Source: Myotis daubentonii
Taxonomy: Eukaryota > Chordata > Mammalia > Chiroptera > Vespertilionidae
Length of the DNA: 64,000 bases
NCBI RefSeq assembly: GCF_963259705.1
Contig: NC_081861.1
Location: 66,135,623-66,199,622 of the forward strand
Direction: 5' to 3'
Part shown: positions 52,650 through 64,000 of the stretch, one piece after another
Position numbering within the stretch: the stretch's first letter is position 1
Layout: the number at the start of each line of letters is the position of its first letter
Made by a program: the position numbers and the translations under genes
The notes under the pieces: model-generated
The model's database searches: none
What the model saw: the letters and a program-made list of their open reading frames with translations, nothing else
What the model was told of the DNA's origin: nothing

Positions 52650-55061
52650 TTCAATTTTATGTAATCATTACCTTTGACCTTCCTCTTATTATTTCACTTC
52701 TCTTTTGCCACTCATTCCTTAAGGCTCTCTTAGACTTTCCAGGCTGTTATCAAAAAGTAAGCAAGATTCACTGATAAATCAAAAACATTCTTTCAGCAAA
52801 TTGTTTTCTTGCCCACCAAGCATTGTACAGGGGCTAATATGAAGCGAGGGGGAGCGAGGAGAGAGAGACAAACTTACTTTAGTAGAAGGGTTTTAGTAGA
52901 AGGTCTGATAAACAGTGAAATAGCCAAAAGTTCAGAAACAGTAATGAACCAGGCTATTACAACCACAAGAATTATTTCTATTAAGGCAAATATTGAGTTA
53001 AAAATTTAGTGATTTGCAAGATTTATCAAATTAGTCTTAACGTACTAGATAATTTTTTACCTCTCCCTTCCCAGCACTTCCAAATGAGACCTTTCTTTTT
53101 AATTTCTTAGCTCTCAAATATATTGACTATTGCTCGCTAACCTCTTCTGCCCTAATCTTAAAACAACACTTCTAATACGGAAGCAAGAGTCATCATGTCA
53201 GAAGAGTACTCCCAGTCAAATACATAGGCCAATTAATATGGACACATATTATAGCTAATTGGGCCAAAATTGTTTTCTTTCCTAAAAGTGGAAACATGCC
53301 AATTTCCAAATTTCCCAGATGGAACTGCTATACTTCTGTAAGTTTAACATTTTTTCAGGTCTCTAAGTCATCAAGTATCTCAGTTTCTTTGATTTATATA
53401 GTTAAGGCCTTTTTTCATTCATTTTAGATTTCTCCCATTAAATGTGTTTTGTATGAAAACATGGGGTCTTGGGTGAGGAACCTTATATTTTAATGAAGTA
53501 TAAATAGTTATGCCATCCCATGTACTAGACAATGTGCTATCTGCTGGGAAAAGAGATAAATACAATACAGACTCTGCCATCAAGAAACTCAAAATCCAAT
53601 AGGGTAGGCAGTCATGGTAACCAATAAATTATCTTTTGGTACAATATAGATGTTATATACAAGTTTTTAAAAATAGCTCAAAATAAGGACTAAGAATTCC
53701 AATGGTGAAAGGCAGTGAGAATGATTCTAGAATTCCTCCTAGAAACGACATTTGAGGATGAGTAAAGTGGTGTTGCTGTGAGCAAGGAAGCATTCCTGAA
53801 AGGAGTCACACATGTGTGTTTTTCCACAATGCCAGGTTTGTTAGGGAGACTTCCCCAATAAGCTAACAGAGTCACACACAGATTGCACACAGAGAGGGAC
53901 AGCTTAAGCCATAGGAACAAGCTGAGCCAGCATCCAGCGTGAAGTCCCAGTCACTGGCGTCATCCGGAGGTGGAGAGGTGGGCTTTGTCTCAAGCCAGAC
54001 CTATACAGTGACTGCAGGCATCCAGTGGAGTGACCTGTGGTACAGCCAAGCTCCAGCGTTGGGTGGTTGGAGCTCTAAGTTCTAGCCCACAAGGGGTGGA
54101 GGGCTCATTCATATTATATAGGTGTTCACATGAAGTGCTTATCCAAGTGTCCAGACTTGTGGACATTCCTGTTACACACTATTACCTCAGTCTTGACATA
54201 GCACTTGACATAGTTACTATGGCTGATAGTGACTCCACGTTGCATTGTCAAAGGCGTCCAAAAAGTCCACACTGTTCCTGCTCTACACAGGTGAGCTGGT
54301 GAATGTCTAACAAATAGCTTGGGGTGGGGAAAGTAGAGGACAAAACAAAAACAAACAAAACAATTATGACTTATATTATTTGTTAATTTCTGTTGTATAA
54401 ATGCTCCCACTGTGCCTGATTTCAAACTTCCACTGTGAAGTCACTGAAAGGAGATGCACAAGCTCAGTTATTACAATCCAGTGCAAACCAACTCTAGATG
54501 AATAAGATTTTCCGGTGAACTAGTGGGCATTCAGAACAAGGGTTGTGAAGAAATATTAAGAGATGAAATATACAGTATATAGCAACAATTTTTACCTGGT
54601 ATCCTGCCAGAATTTTTAAAACATGCAGTATCTGACTCTTCTTTTAGATTGTCAAATACAAAAATGACAACAACCAACATAACAATAATCATCTGGTATG
54701 AATGAATCAAATTTACACCTATTTTTTTTTGCAGATTGACAAAAAAAATATAATATACATTTTTTTGTGCTACAGAATGTTAGTAATTACTTTATGTGTC
54801 CCATGAGATGAAAAATGTTGAAAATCACTGATATAGAAAAGCAATGGTAAGAGGGCTGAAGATTTATTCTAGAAATCAGTCCATGAGTTGCTTGAAAGTT
54901 TGGACTTCATTTTCCAGAACTAAAGAATGTCAAACAGGTCAGAGACAAGCTTAGTTTTTTTTTTTTTTTTCCCAAAGATCAATAATAAAGAAGACAGATT
55001 AAAGAGAAAAAGATTTGTGGCTGGTAAATTAAGATTAGTAGTAACATACTATATTTGTATA
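52650..55061. other. Spacer with minor relics
   Basis: About 2.4 kb without a gene. L2 3' relic at about 53520-53640 ('tactagacaatgtgctatct', 'ctgccatcaagaaactcaaa'). Decayed hAT end at about 54765-54835 ('tttatgtgtcccatgagatg', 'gaaaatcactg'). Open frames at 54030-54302 (+) and 54126-54425 (-) overlap in opposite directions and show no domain. Confidence 0.5.
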
Positions 55062-55470
55062 CTAGAGGCCCAGTGCATGAAATTCCTGCACAGGTAGAGT
55101 CCCTAGGCCTGGCCAGCAATGAGGGCTGATCTGTGGGGTGACCAGTGGGGTGGATTGGGGGGACCCTGCTGGCACCTGCCTTGGAGGCGGCCGGTGGGGC
55201 AGTCAGGGGATGGTGCCAGCCCACTCACTAGCCGGCCCTGCCCCCACTGCTGCCACTGCAGCTGGTTGCCTCCCTCTGTGGGGCAACCAGCAGGGTGATT
55301 GGAGGGCCCCTGCTGGCACCCACCTTGGCTGGCCTGGGGCCTGCAGTCTGGGGGCAGCTCCTGCATTGAGCATCTACCCCCTGGTGGTCAGTGCGCATCA
55401 TTGTGAACAGTCATTCCACCGGTTGTTCAGCTGTTTGGTCAATTTGCCTATTAGGCTTTTATTATATAGA
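55062..55470 (-). mobile_element. Helitron (H16), 409 bp, minus strand
   Basis: CTAG is at 55062, with 'gtgcatgaaattcctgcac' as the hairpin. The 5' TC is at 55470-55469 ('tctatataataaaagcctaa' in reverse). It carries one CTCF-like word 'ctaccccctggtgg' (55374-55387). Confidence 0.92.
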
Positions 55471-55869
55471 ATAGTACTATATACTAATATATAGTAGTAT
55501 AGGAAAAAGATGAAGAATACCACATCTAAAAGAGCAGTAGTGGGAATGGAGAGGAGGAAATGAATTGGAGAACTATTTATTTCTTTATTTTATTTTTTAT
55601 TTTTTTATTATTAGTTAAGGTATTACAAATGTGTCCTCATACCCCCCATTAACCCCCAACCTCCCCCCCCGCCCCACACACTCATGCTCCCATCCCCCTG
55701 TTGTCCATGTCCATTGGTTTGGCTTATATACATGTATACAAGTCCTTCGGTTGATCTCTTCCCCTTACCCCCGCCCTCCCCTACTTTCCTTCTGAGGATT
55801 GATAGCCTGATTGCTCTCAGTCTTTGGGTCTGTCTCTTTTCATCAGTCTGTGTTGTTCTCTATAATCCA

Positions 55870-58800
55870 CAAATGAGTGAGATCATGTGGTATTTATCTT
55901 TCTCTGACTGGCTTATTTCACTTAGCATAATGCTCTCCAGTTCCATCCATGCTATTGCAAAAAGCAAGAGTTCCTTTTTTATTTTACCGCAGCATAGTAT
56001 TCCATTGTGTAGATGTACCACAGTTTTCTAATCCATTCATCTGCTGATGGGCACTTAGACTGTTTCCAAATCTTAGCTATGGTGAATTGTGCTGCTATGA
56101 ACATAGGGGTGCATATATCCTTTCTGATTGGCATTTCTGGTTTCTTGGGATATATTCCTAGTAGTGGGATCACTGGGTCAAATGGGAGTTCCATTTTGAG
56201 TTTTTTGAGGTAGCTCCATACTGTTCTCCACAATGGCTACACCAGTCTGCATTCCCACCAGCAGTGCAGAAGGGTTCCTTTTTCTCCACATCCTCTCCAA
56301 CACTTGTTGTTTGTTGATTTGTTGATGATAGCCATTCTGACAGGTGTGAGATGATAACGCATTGTCGTTTTGATTTGCATCTCTCTTATAATTAGTGACT
56401 TTGAGCATGTTTTCATATGTCTTTTGGCCTTCTGTATGTCCTCTTTCGAAAAGTGTCTATCTAGGTCCATTGCCCATTTTTTGATTGGATTGTTTATCTT
56501 CCTTTTGTTAAGTTTAATGAGATCCCTGTAAATGTTGGAAATTAAACCCTTATCTGTGGTATCATTGGCAAATATGTTCTCCCATGTAGTGGGTCTTCTT
56601 GTTGTGTTGTTGATGGTTTCCTTTGCTGTGCAAAAGCTTTTTATTTTGATGTAGTCCCATTTGTTTATTTTCTCTTTAGTTTCCATTGCCCTAGGAGCAT
56701 TATCAGAGAAGAAATTCCTTCGGCATATGTTTGCGATTTCTCTGCCTGTGGATTCCTCTAGTATTTTTATGGTTTCCCGTCTTACGTTTAAGTCTTTTAT
56801 CCATTTTGAGTTTATTTTTGTGTATGGTGTGAGTTGGTGGTCTAGTTTCATCTTTTTGCATGTGTCTGTCCAATTTTCCCAACACCATTTATTGAAGAGA
56901 ATGTCTTGACTCCATTGTATGCTCTTGCCTCCTTTGTCGAATATTAATTGGGCATAGTGGCTTGGGTCGATTTCTGGGGTCACTATTCTATTCCACTGAT
57001 CTATATGTCTGTTCTTGTGCCAGTACCAAGCTGTTTTAAGAACAGTGGCTTTGTAATACAGTTTGATATCTGGTATTGAGATCCCACCTACTTTGTTCTT
57101 TCTCAGGATTGCTGCAGCTATTCGGGGTCTTTTTTTAATTCCAGATGAATTTTTGGAACGTTCGTTCTAGATTTGTGAAATATGCCGTTGGTAATTTAAT
57201 GGGGATTGCATTGAATCTATAAATTGCTTTGGGTAGTATGGACATTTTGATGATGTTGATTCTACCAATCCATGAACACGGTATATTCTTCCATCTGTTT
57301 ATGTCTTCCTCTATCTCTTTTTTCAGCGTCCTGTAGTTTTTGGCATATGTCTTTTACCTCCTTAGTTAAGTTTATTCCTAGGTATTTTAATTTTTTGGTG
57401 AAATGGTAAATGGGATTGCTTCTGTAGTTTCAATTTCTGTAAGTTCACTATTGGTGTAAAGAAATGCCATGGATTTCTTAGCATTAATTTTACATTGCCG
57501 AATTCATTTATTAAGTCTAATAATTTTTTGATGGAGTCTTTAGGGTTCTGTATGTACAGTATCATATCATCTGCAAATAAGGACAGTTTTACTTCTTCTT
57601 TTCCAATCTGGATGCCTTTTATTTCTTCTTCTTGTCTGATCGCAACGGCTAGTACTTCCAGTACTATGTTGAACAGGAGTGGTGAGAGGGGGCATCCCTG
57701 TCTTGTTCCTGTTTTTAGGGGGAATGGTTTTAGTTTTTGCCCATTGAGTATGATGTTGGCTGTGGGTTTGTCATATATGGCTTTTATTATGTTGAGGTAT
57801 GATCCCTCAATTTCTATCTTGCTGAGAGTTTTTATCAAGAAAGGGTGTTGGATTTTGTCAAATGCTTTTTCCGCATCAATTGATATGACTATGTTTTTTT
57901 TTTCTCTCAATTTGTTTATGTGATGTATTACATTTATTGATTTGCGGATATTGTACCATCCTTGCATCACTGGGATAAATCCTACTTGGACATGGTGTAT
58001 GATCTTTTTGATGTACTGCTGGATCCGATTTGCTAGGATTTTGTTGAGGATTTTGGCATCTATGTTCATGTGGGATATTGGCCTATAATTCTCTTTCATT
58101 GTATTGTCTTTATCTGGTTTTGGGATTAGGGTGATGTTGGCTTCATAGAATGAGCTGGGAAGTGATCCTTCCTCTTGGATCTTTTGACATAGTCTGAGGA
58201 GGATAGGTTTTAGGTCTTCCTTGAATGTTTGGTAAAACTCCCCTGTGAAGCCATCTGGCCCCGGGTTTTTGTTTGCTGGAAGCTTTTTGATTACTGCTTT
58301 GATTTCCTCCATAGTTATTGGCCTATTGAGATTTTTAGATTCTTCCTGGTTAAGTTTTGGAAGGTTGTATTTTTCTAGGAATATGTCCATTTCCTCCAGG
58401 TTGTCTAGTGTGTTGGAGGAGAGTTGTTCATAGTATTTTCTAACAATCCTTTGTATTTCTATGGTGTCTGTTGCTATTTCTCCTCTATCATTTCTTATTT
58501 TGTTTATTTGGGTCCTCTCTCTTTGTTTCTTGGTGAGCCTGGCTAGAGGTGTATCAATCTTGTTTATCCTTTCAAAGAACCAGCTCTTGGTTTTGTTGAT
58601 CTTTTGTATTGTTTTTTTTGCTCTCTATGTCGTTTATCTCCGCTCTGATCTTCGTTATTTCCTTCCTTCTGCTAACAGTGGGCTTTTTTTGTTGCTCTCT
58701 TTCTAACTCTTTGAGTTGTAGAGTTAGGTCATTTATTCTCATTGTTTCTTGTTTCTTGCAGTAGGCTTGTAGAGCTATGAACTTCCCTCTCAAGACTGCT

Positions 58801-59672
58801 TTTGCTGTGTCCCATAGGTTTTGGATTGTTGTGTTTTCATTGTCATTTGTTGCCATGATGTTTTTTATTTCTTCTTTGATCTCACTGGTAACCCAGTTGT
58901 TGTTTAATAGCATGCTATTTAGTCTCTATGTTTTTGATTTTTCTGGATGGTTTTTGTTGTAGTTGATTTCCAGTTTTATGCCTTTGTGGTCTGAGAAGAT
59001 GCTTGATATGATTTCAATTTTCTTGAATTTGAAGAGACTTTGTCTGTGACCCAATATATGGTCTATCTTTGAAGATGACAAATGTGCACTTGAGGAGAAT
59101 GTATATTCTGTGGCTTTGGGGTGAAATGTTCTGAAGATGTCAATTAATTCCATCTGATCTAGTGAGTCATTTAGGATTGGTGTTTCTTTGCTGAGTTTCT
59201 CTTTAGAGGATTTGTCCAGTGGTGATAATGGGGTGTTAAGGTCCCCTACTATGATTGTATTGCTGTCAATCTCTCCCTTGATCTCCTCCAGAATATTTCT
59301 TACGTATTTGGGTGCTCCTATATTGGGTGCATATATATTTACCAGAGTTATTTCTTCTTGTTGGACTGCTCCCTTTAGTATTATGAAGTGGCCTTCTTGA
59401 TCTTTTTTTATGTCCTTCACTATGAGATCTAATTTGTCAGATATAAATATTGCTACCCCGGCTTTTTTTTTCACTTCCATTGGCCTGAAAAACATTTTTC
59501 CATCCCTTCACCATCAGTCTGTGTGCGTCTTTTTTTCTGAGATGGGTTTCCTTAGACAGCAGATATATGGGTCATGTTTTCTTATCCACTCATTTACCCT
59601 ATGCCTTTTGACTGGGGAATTTAATCCATTTACATTTAAAGTTATTATTGATAGAAACTTGTTAGTCGCCAT
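55870..59672 (-). pseudogene. L1 ORF2 pseudogene (endonuclease, RT, cysteine-rich)
   Basis: The start MATNKFLSIITLNVNGLN (ATG at 59672) is intact, but a one-base loss near 59568 disrupts the block holding the first catalytic glutamate of the endonuclease. The endonuclease continues in 59495-58926 (IIVGDLNTPLS, SSKIDHILGH, and the SDHKG catalytic end). The linker is in 58913-58572. The reverse transcriptase is open in 58390-57362, including [14 protein letters not shown] and the catalytic [11 protein letters not shown] frameshift follows near 57490. C-terminal pieces are 56983-56237 (with [18 protein letters not shown]) and 56233-55979. It cannot make active protein, but each domain is readable, so decay is moderate. 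Confidence 0.92.
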
Positions 59673-59719
59673 TTTTGTTCTTTACCGCTGTGATCCTTCT
59701 TTGTTTCCTATTTTTCTAT

Positions 59720-60310
59720 TTACAGCATACCCTTTAGCATTTCTTGCATTGCTGGTTTGGTTGTAACAAACTCCCGTAGACCGTTTTTGTCTGTGAAGCT
59801 CCTGATTTGACCCTCAATTTTGATTGATAGCCTCGCTGGGTACAGTATTCTTGGATTCAGACCCTTCCTTTGCATGACTTTGTATATTTCATTCCATTTC
59901 CTTCTTGCCTGATGTGTTTCTGTTGAGAAATCGGTCGCTAGTTTGATGGGGGATCCTTTGTAGGTAACTTTCTGTCTCTCTCTGGCTGCTTTTAAGATTC
60001 TTGCTTTGTCATTGGTGTTTGCCAATTTAATTATTATGTGCCTTGGTGTCGGTCTTTTCAGGTTCATTTTGTTTGGGACTCTGTGAGCTTCTTGGATTTG
60101 TGTGAGTTTTTTCTTCCCTATATCAGGGAAATTTTCTGTTACTATTTTTTTCAAACAGGTTTTCTATTCCTTGCTCAGTTTCCTCTCCTTCTGGCACCCC
60201 TATTATTTGGATGTTTTTTCGTTTAGCATTTTCCCAGAGTTCTCTTAGGCTCTCCTCCTGCTTTTTAATTTTTTTTCTAGAAGCTGTTCTGTTTGGGTAT
60301 TTTTTCCTAC
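59720..60310 (-). pseudogene. L1 ORF1, C-terminal part
   Basis: The frame 60154-59720 covers the RNA-recognition and C-terminal domains (VTENFPDIGKKKLTQIQEAH, RPTPRHIIIKLANTNDKARI, GSPIKLATDFSTETHQARRK). The N-terminal coiled coil is lost by 5' truncation. Upstream of 60154 the remaining ORF1 sequence is out of frame. Confidence 0.9.
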
Positions 60311-60324
60311 TGGAGAACTATTTA

Positions 60325-61920
60325 GAAGGTAGATTTAAAATGATGCTGTGTCCCTATGGATGTGCTAATGAGAAAGGAAACAGAATTAAGGATAACACTC
60401 AAGTTTCTGAGTGAATGATTGCTTGTAATCTTTTAATACTGTAGTAATTATTTGATTTAGCTTAATCTGATATGAGCCAGATTAATCTGACACAATTTAA
60501 TGTATCTATGCTGGTTTATTCCTCAAATAGGAATTAGTAAGTAGACGGTGACTAGTCTGTTGTTTTTTATCCACCTTTGAACCAGAAGAGATTTGTTGCT
60601 ATTTGGTGGAGGCCTAAGGAATACTAACATTTACAGGCAGTGTAGATGAGCCTGAAAGAGGCATGCAGAAGAAGAACCAGAAGAGAGAAAAGTTGTGAAG
60701 ATCAATTGATGAAGAATCTCAAGGAGCAGGAAATAGTCATGCAGGTCAAAAGCTGCTTTTGTTCAAGCAAATTAAGTAATTAAAAAGTGTTTGTTTTCGG
60801 TTCAGAATCCAGGAATCATAGGTAACTGCAGTAAGAGTAGTATTAATGGAATGAAAAACACAGAAGCTGCTGTGTGCTGAGTTTTGGAGAGAACAGATGA
60901 ACAGAAGAAAGATGATTTTAATGTTAATAATTCTATATGAACCTGACACTAAACTAAGGGGATCTGGGAACTTTGATACACTTTCTCCCACCCTTAGTAT
61001 TTGACATTTTTATTGCATCATAGTTTCATAATAGCTTCATGGTTTTCCTCTGATTTTGTTCTGTTAGCTTAAATACGTACATTCGGGGATGGAAAATATT
61101 TGCTTAGAATAAATTATAGGACCCAAAACTGCACCAACACACCGGCACACACACATAGAAAAAACTATAACTGGGCCAAGTGAAGAATAAGAATTTTCAC
61201 CTGTCTTGTTTATAATTTTGTGGTGGTGGTGATGGCTGGGGCCCTAAGGAATCTGGTTTCAGCCTGTCTGTGTTATCTAAAGTTGAGGCACAGCAGTGAT
61301 CACTGAGAACTGAAGGCAAAGGTTGTTTGTAGCAAGGGCCTGATTTATTGTTTGTCTAAAAGCTGTCCTCCTCTGTCTCTTTCTCTTTACGGGTGATCTA
61401 AGAAGTAGTGTTGAAGGGTGATATATGGAGAACATTTTTCTGAAGTTATTGGAGCATATATAACCTATAAAAAACATTCTCTGTGAGTCAGTCCTGGGCC
61501 AGTACAGTCCCCGACTTCCACAGCATATGCCTATGTCATATGTGCAATAAAATATAAAATCTACTTGTCAAATAGTCACTATTTTAATATACATTTCCGC
61601 AGGCCCCTAGGAATCATGTGTAGAAAGGGGAATTAATCCTGGTAGCTGTCAAATATGCTTTAGGTGAATGGGCAGACAGGACTGCACCAGTATTAGAGAA
61701 TGGGCTGGTCAGTGAGTAGCCTTTGATATGTCTTGAGCTCCCACAGATGGGACTGGCTAAATTCTCTATTTGAATCACTTATTAGAGTGATTTCAGTTGT
61801 TGAGGGAGGAAGGATTCTGCCGGGTTTCCCAGGTTGGATAGGAAAGATCTAAGGGATTGTGACTCTGAACTCCAAATACTCATAACCCAGAAGGGTTTGA
61901 TCAGTAAGCACCAACCTGGA
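60325..61920. other. Spacer, nothing recognised
   Basis: 1.6 kb of single-copy-looking sequence. Frames at 60746-60991 (-) and 61277-61477 (-) show no domain. Confidence 0.5.
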
Positions 61921-61922
61921 AG

Positions 61923-61945
61923 TGTATGTGTGTGTGTGTGTGTGT

Positions 61946-62001
<56 letters not shown>

Positions 62002-62028
62002 CAGAGAGAGAGAGAGAGAGAGAGAGCG
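61923..62028. repeat. Compound (TG)n(AG)n microsatellite
   Basis: (TG)n from 61923 to 61946 passes directly into a long (AG)n run to 62028, with one 'atac' interruption near 61999. Confidence 0.95.
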
Positions 62029-63095
62029 AGCACCTGTGAACATGTGATAGTGATTGTGTTGGGGAAAGTTTGTTCAGGACATCCTATGAATTGTTTTAAT
62101 TCTAGTGTGGAGGAGGGGACCCATGCCAAACACCACAGGTAGAGATACTAGTTTGTGAGACAACTACACCAACTGTGTTCTCACCTGAATTAACTGACTA
62201 TGGCAGTCTCTAACCCCTAGGAATAAAAGGAAACAGACTCCATGTTTACACATGCATGAATTAGTTAAAGAGACAGAGGCTTTAGGGGTTCTGGGAACTT
62301 CATTTTAGCTGAAAATCCGGATGGCAAGCTGATTCAGAGGAAAACACACTACAATGAGTATTATTAACAGATCTAATAAAACACACACACACAACAACTG
62401 GCAGGATCACTTGAGAGTAGAAATAATGCCTTGGGTCTGGGCATTGTGAATTGGGCTAGTCACAAGTTTTAGACTGAGTACTTTCCATACACATGCCAAG
62501 CCTGTTCCTTTTACAAGTTATAGGGGAACCTTGGAGAATCTTCCCAGGAGGTGTGTGTGTGTGGAGAGGTGAGTGGACTAAACCTGAACAGTTTCATTTG
62601 ATTGACAGGTAAAATGGTCATTTAAAACGGCTTATTTGTAACAGACTGTTTACAACCATTTGTGATAACTCACTACATTCAGACCAGTGCAAAACGGCTT
62701 ATTTGTAGAATTAACCCCTGCGTTAAATAATTACATGTTAAAATTGGAAAAAGCAGATCTAATTTTGCAAACCAAAAGAATCCTGTAGGAATGTACATTT
62801 TAAAGGTGGAAATGATTATAAAACATTCTTTCATGAATGGCTAATTTTCTAATTTGGGGGTGGGTGGGGTATAATGTGTGCCATTTAAATACTATGAAGT
62901 AAGTCCTTATTAGGGAGAAAGATTATTACTACCCTTTTTTGGTCATACAAGTGAGTAAAGGGGACACAAGATTTGAATGGGAAATGCTCAGTCCTGTGTA
63001 GGTTTGCATTAATTATTTTTTAAAAAATATTGTTACTTTTACATTTCATTTTATGCAACTCTATTGCTATTTATTTATGCATTTATTTATTTATT
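62029..63095. other. Spacer, nothing recognised
   Basis: No gene. The 17-base word 'aaaacggcttatttgta' occurs twice (62626 and 62692), a small local duplication. Confidence 0.5.
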
Positions 63096-63099
63096 TATA

Positions 63100-63228
63100 T
63101 TGAGCTCTGAGTACTTATATATTTTGGGTATTCATATTTATGAAATATATGGTTTGCAAATATTTTCTCCCATTCTGTAGGTTGCTTTTTCACTCTGTTG
63201 ATTGTTTCCTTTGCTGTACAGAAGCTAC
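63100..63228 (-). mobile_element. Inverted 5' part of an L1
   Basis: Minus-strand ORF2 words [20 protein letters not shown]. It joins a plus-strand continuation at about 63229, the geometry of twin-primed insertion. Confidence 0.85.
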
Positions 63229-64000
63229 ATTTCTTCAAAGAAGACAGACAAATGTACAACAGGTATCTGAAAAGATGTTCAACATCACCAATCGGGAAAA
63301 TGATCATGAAAACTAAAATGAGATATTGCCTCACACCTGCTAACATAGCTGTTATCAAAGAAACAAAAGGTAAGTGGAGGTGAGGTTGTGGAGATATTGG
63401 AACCATTATACACTGTTGGAGAGCATCTAAAGTGGTGCAGCCGCTATGAAAAACAGTATGGCAATTCGTCAATACATTAAAGTAGAAATACTACATGTTT
63501 CAGAAATTCCACATCTGGTTATATAGCTGAAGGAAACAAAATCACTATCTTGAAAAGATATTTGCACCCCCATGTTCATTGCAGCATTCTTTACAACTAG
63601 AGGCCCAGTGCACAATTGAAATTGTGCGAGGAGGTACCCTGCCTCCCACCTCCCTTCGCTGCAAGGAGCCGCCTTGCCTCCTGCCTCCCTTTGCTGCGAG
63701 GAGGTGCCCTGCCTCCTGCCTCCTGACATGCGAGGAGGCGCCCCGTGGGGCGCCGGACCCAGGAGGTGCTCCATGCACCTCATGGTGACCAGTCATTTGG
63801 TTGTTTTGGTCATGATGCCTTTTGACCTTTTATTATTATGATAGCCAAGACAGGAAAATGACCTAAGTAGGATAAAGTGAATATGAATAGACTATTCTTC
63901 ATCCATAAAAAAGAATAAAATCAAGCCATTTGTAACAATAAGAATGGACCTTGAGGGCATTATGCTAAGTGAGATAAGCCAGATAAAGACAAATACCATA
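63229..64000 (+). mobile_element. L1 ORF2 3' part, split by Helitron H17 and cut by the window edge
   Basis: It resumes ORF2 as FFKEDRQMYNRYLKRCSTSP, KMRYCLTPANIAVIKE, through 'atgttcattgcagcattctt', then Helitron H17, then 'tagccaagacaggaaaatga' and 'cattatgctaagtgagataa' at the window end. Many stops; an old copy. Confidence 0.88.
63597..63841 (-). mobile_element. Helitron (H17), 245 bp, minus strand
   Basis: CTAG is at 63597 with the hairpin 'gcacaattgaaattgtgc'. The 5' TC is at 63841-63840 ('tcataataataaaagg' in reverse). The interior has three units of about 45 bases around 'gcgaggaggtgccctgcctc'. Inserted in L1 between A and T. Confidence 0.93.

Larger units (their letters stand above)
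55580..60310 (-). mobile_element. L1, 4.7 kb, minus strand, truncated within ORF1
   Basis: The exact 14-base duplication 'tggagaactattta' lies at 55566-55579 and 60311-60324. From right to left: the 3' part of ORF1, a spacer of about 50 bases, ORF2 and 3'UTR. The duplication is unmutated and the frames are long, so it is a relatively recent insertion. Confidence 0.95.

Noticed and set aside
53690..54425. Possible short gene or LTR
   Set aside because: Opposed overlapping frames, no motif, no paired ends. Not enough to call anything.

Overview
This window is nuclear DNA from a vespertilionid bat (Myotis, Eptesicus, Pipistrellus or a close relative). The diagnostic mix is tRNA-derived Ves-type SINEs, bat L1 elements, and above all about 17 HeliBat-type rolling-circle transposons (Helitrons) together with young hAT, mariner and TA-target MITE elements. 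Such recent DNA-transposon activity is characteristic of this mammalian family. I found no intact host protein-coding gene. Every long open frame is a transposon relic, a low-complexity artefact or host sequence carried inside a Helitron. Family names come from pattern recognition; no database search was possible.

Layout. 1-3.6 kb: AT-rich spacer, ancient L1/MIR relics and three Ves SINEs. 3.6-7.4 kb: three consecutive Helitrons. The first (2.5 kb) carries a sense-oriented piece of the FZD1 (Frizzled-1) N-terminal coding region, an imperfect 275-bp palindrome, a promoter-like cassette and exon-like segments. 7.4-12.3 kb: spacer, L2/MIR/L1 relics, a U6 snRNA pseudogene and a small Helitron. 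12.4-16.7 kb: nested minus-strand L1s, nested SINEs and an L2. 16.7-21.4 kb: spacer, MIRs, a nearly full-length but frameshifted mariner, a 177-bp TA-target MITE and an unclassified LTR-like block. 23.6-24.9 kb: a Helitron with a MITE inside its 5' end and a hAT element against its terminus. 25.4-27.5 kb: a long L2 broken by a hAT MITE. 29.7-33.2 kb: an L1 5'UTR and ORF1 with most of ORF2 missing, broken by SINEs and a Helitron. 36.8-39.5 kb: three Helitrons. 39.6-42.8 kb: L1 pieces, paired SINEs and a Helitron remnant with tandem repeats. 43.3-45.8 kb: three Helitrons head to tail, one with a 1.1-kb minisatellite. 45.8-55 kb: mostly spacer, two more Helitrons, an L1, and an old Tigger-like transposon split by an L1 that seems to carry 3'-transduced DNA. 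55.1-60.3 kb: a Helitron and a 4.7-kb minus-strand L1 with clear target-site duplications. 60.3-64 kb: spacer, a microsatellite and an L1 with an inverted 5' part, itself hit by a Helitron.

The most interesting theme is host-sequence traffic by non-autonomous Helitrons. None encodes a Rep/helicase protein here, yet they carry a gene fragment (FZD1), a shared CCAAT-octamer-YY1-like promoter cassette (two copies), and paired inverted CTCF-like motifs (two clear pairs plus weaker sites). Three junctions show Helitrons joined end to end as CTAG|TC, one of them degraded. Two insertions into recognisable L1 sequence let the empty A^T target be read directly.
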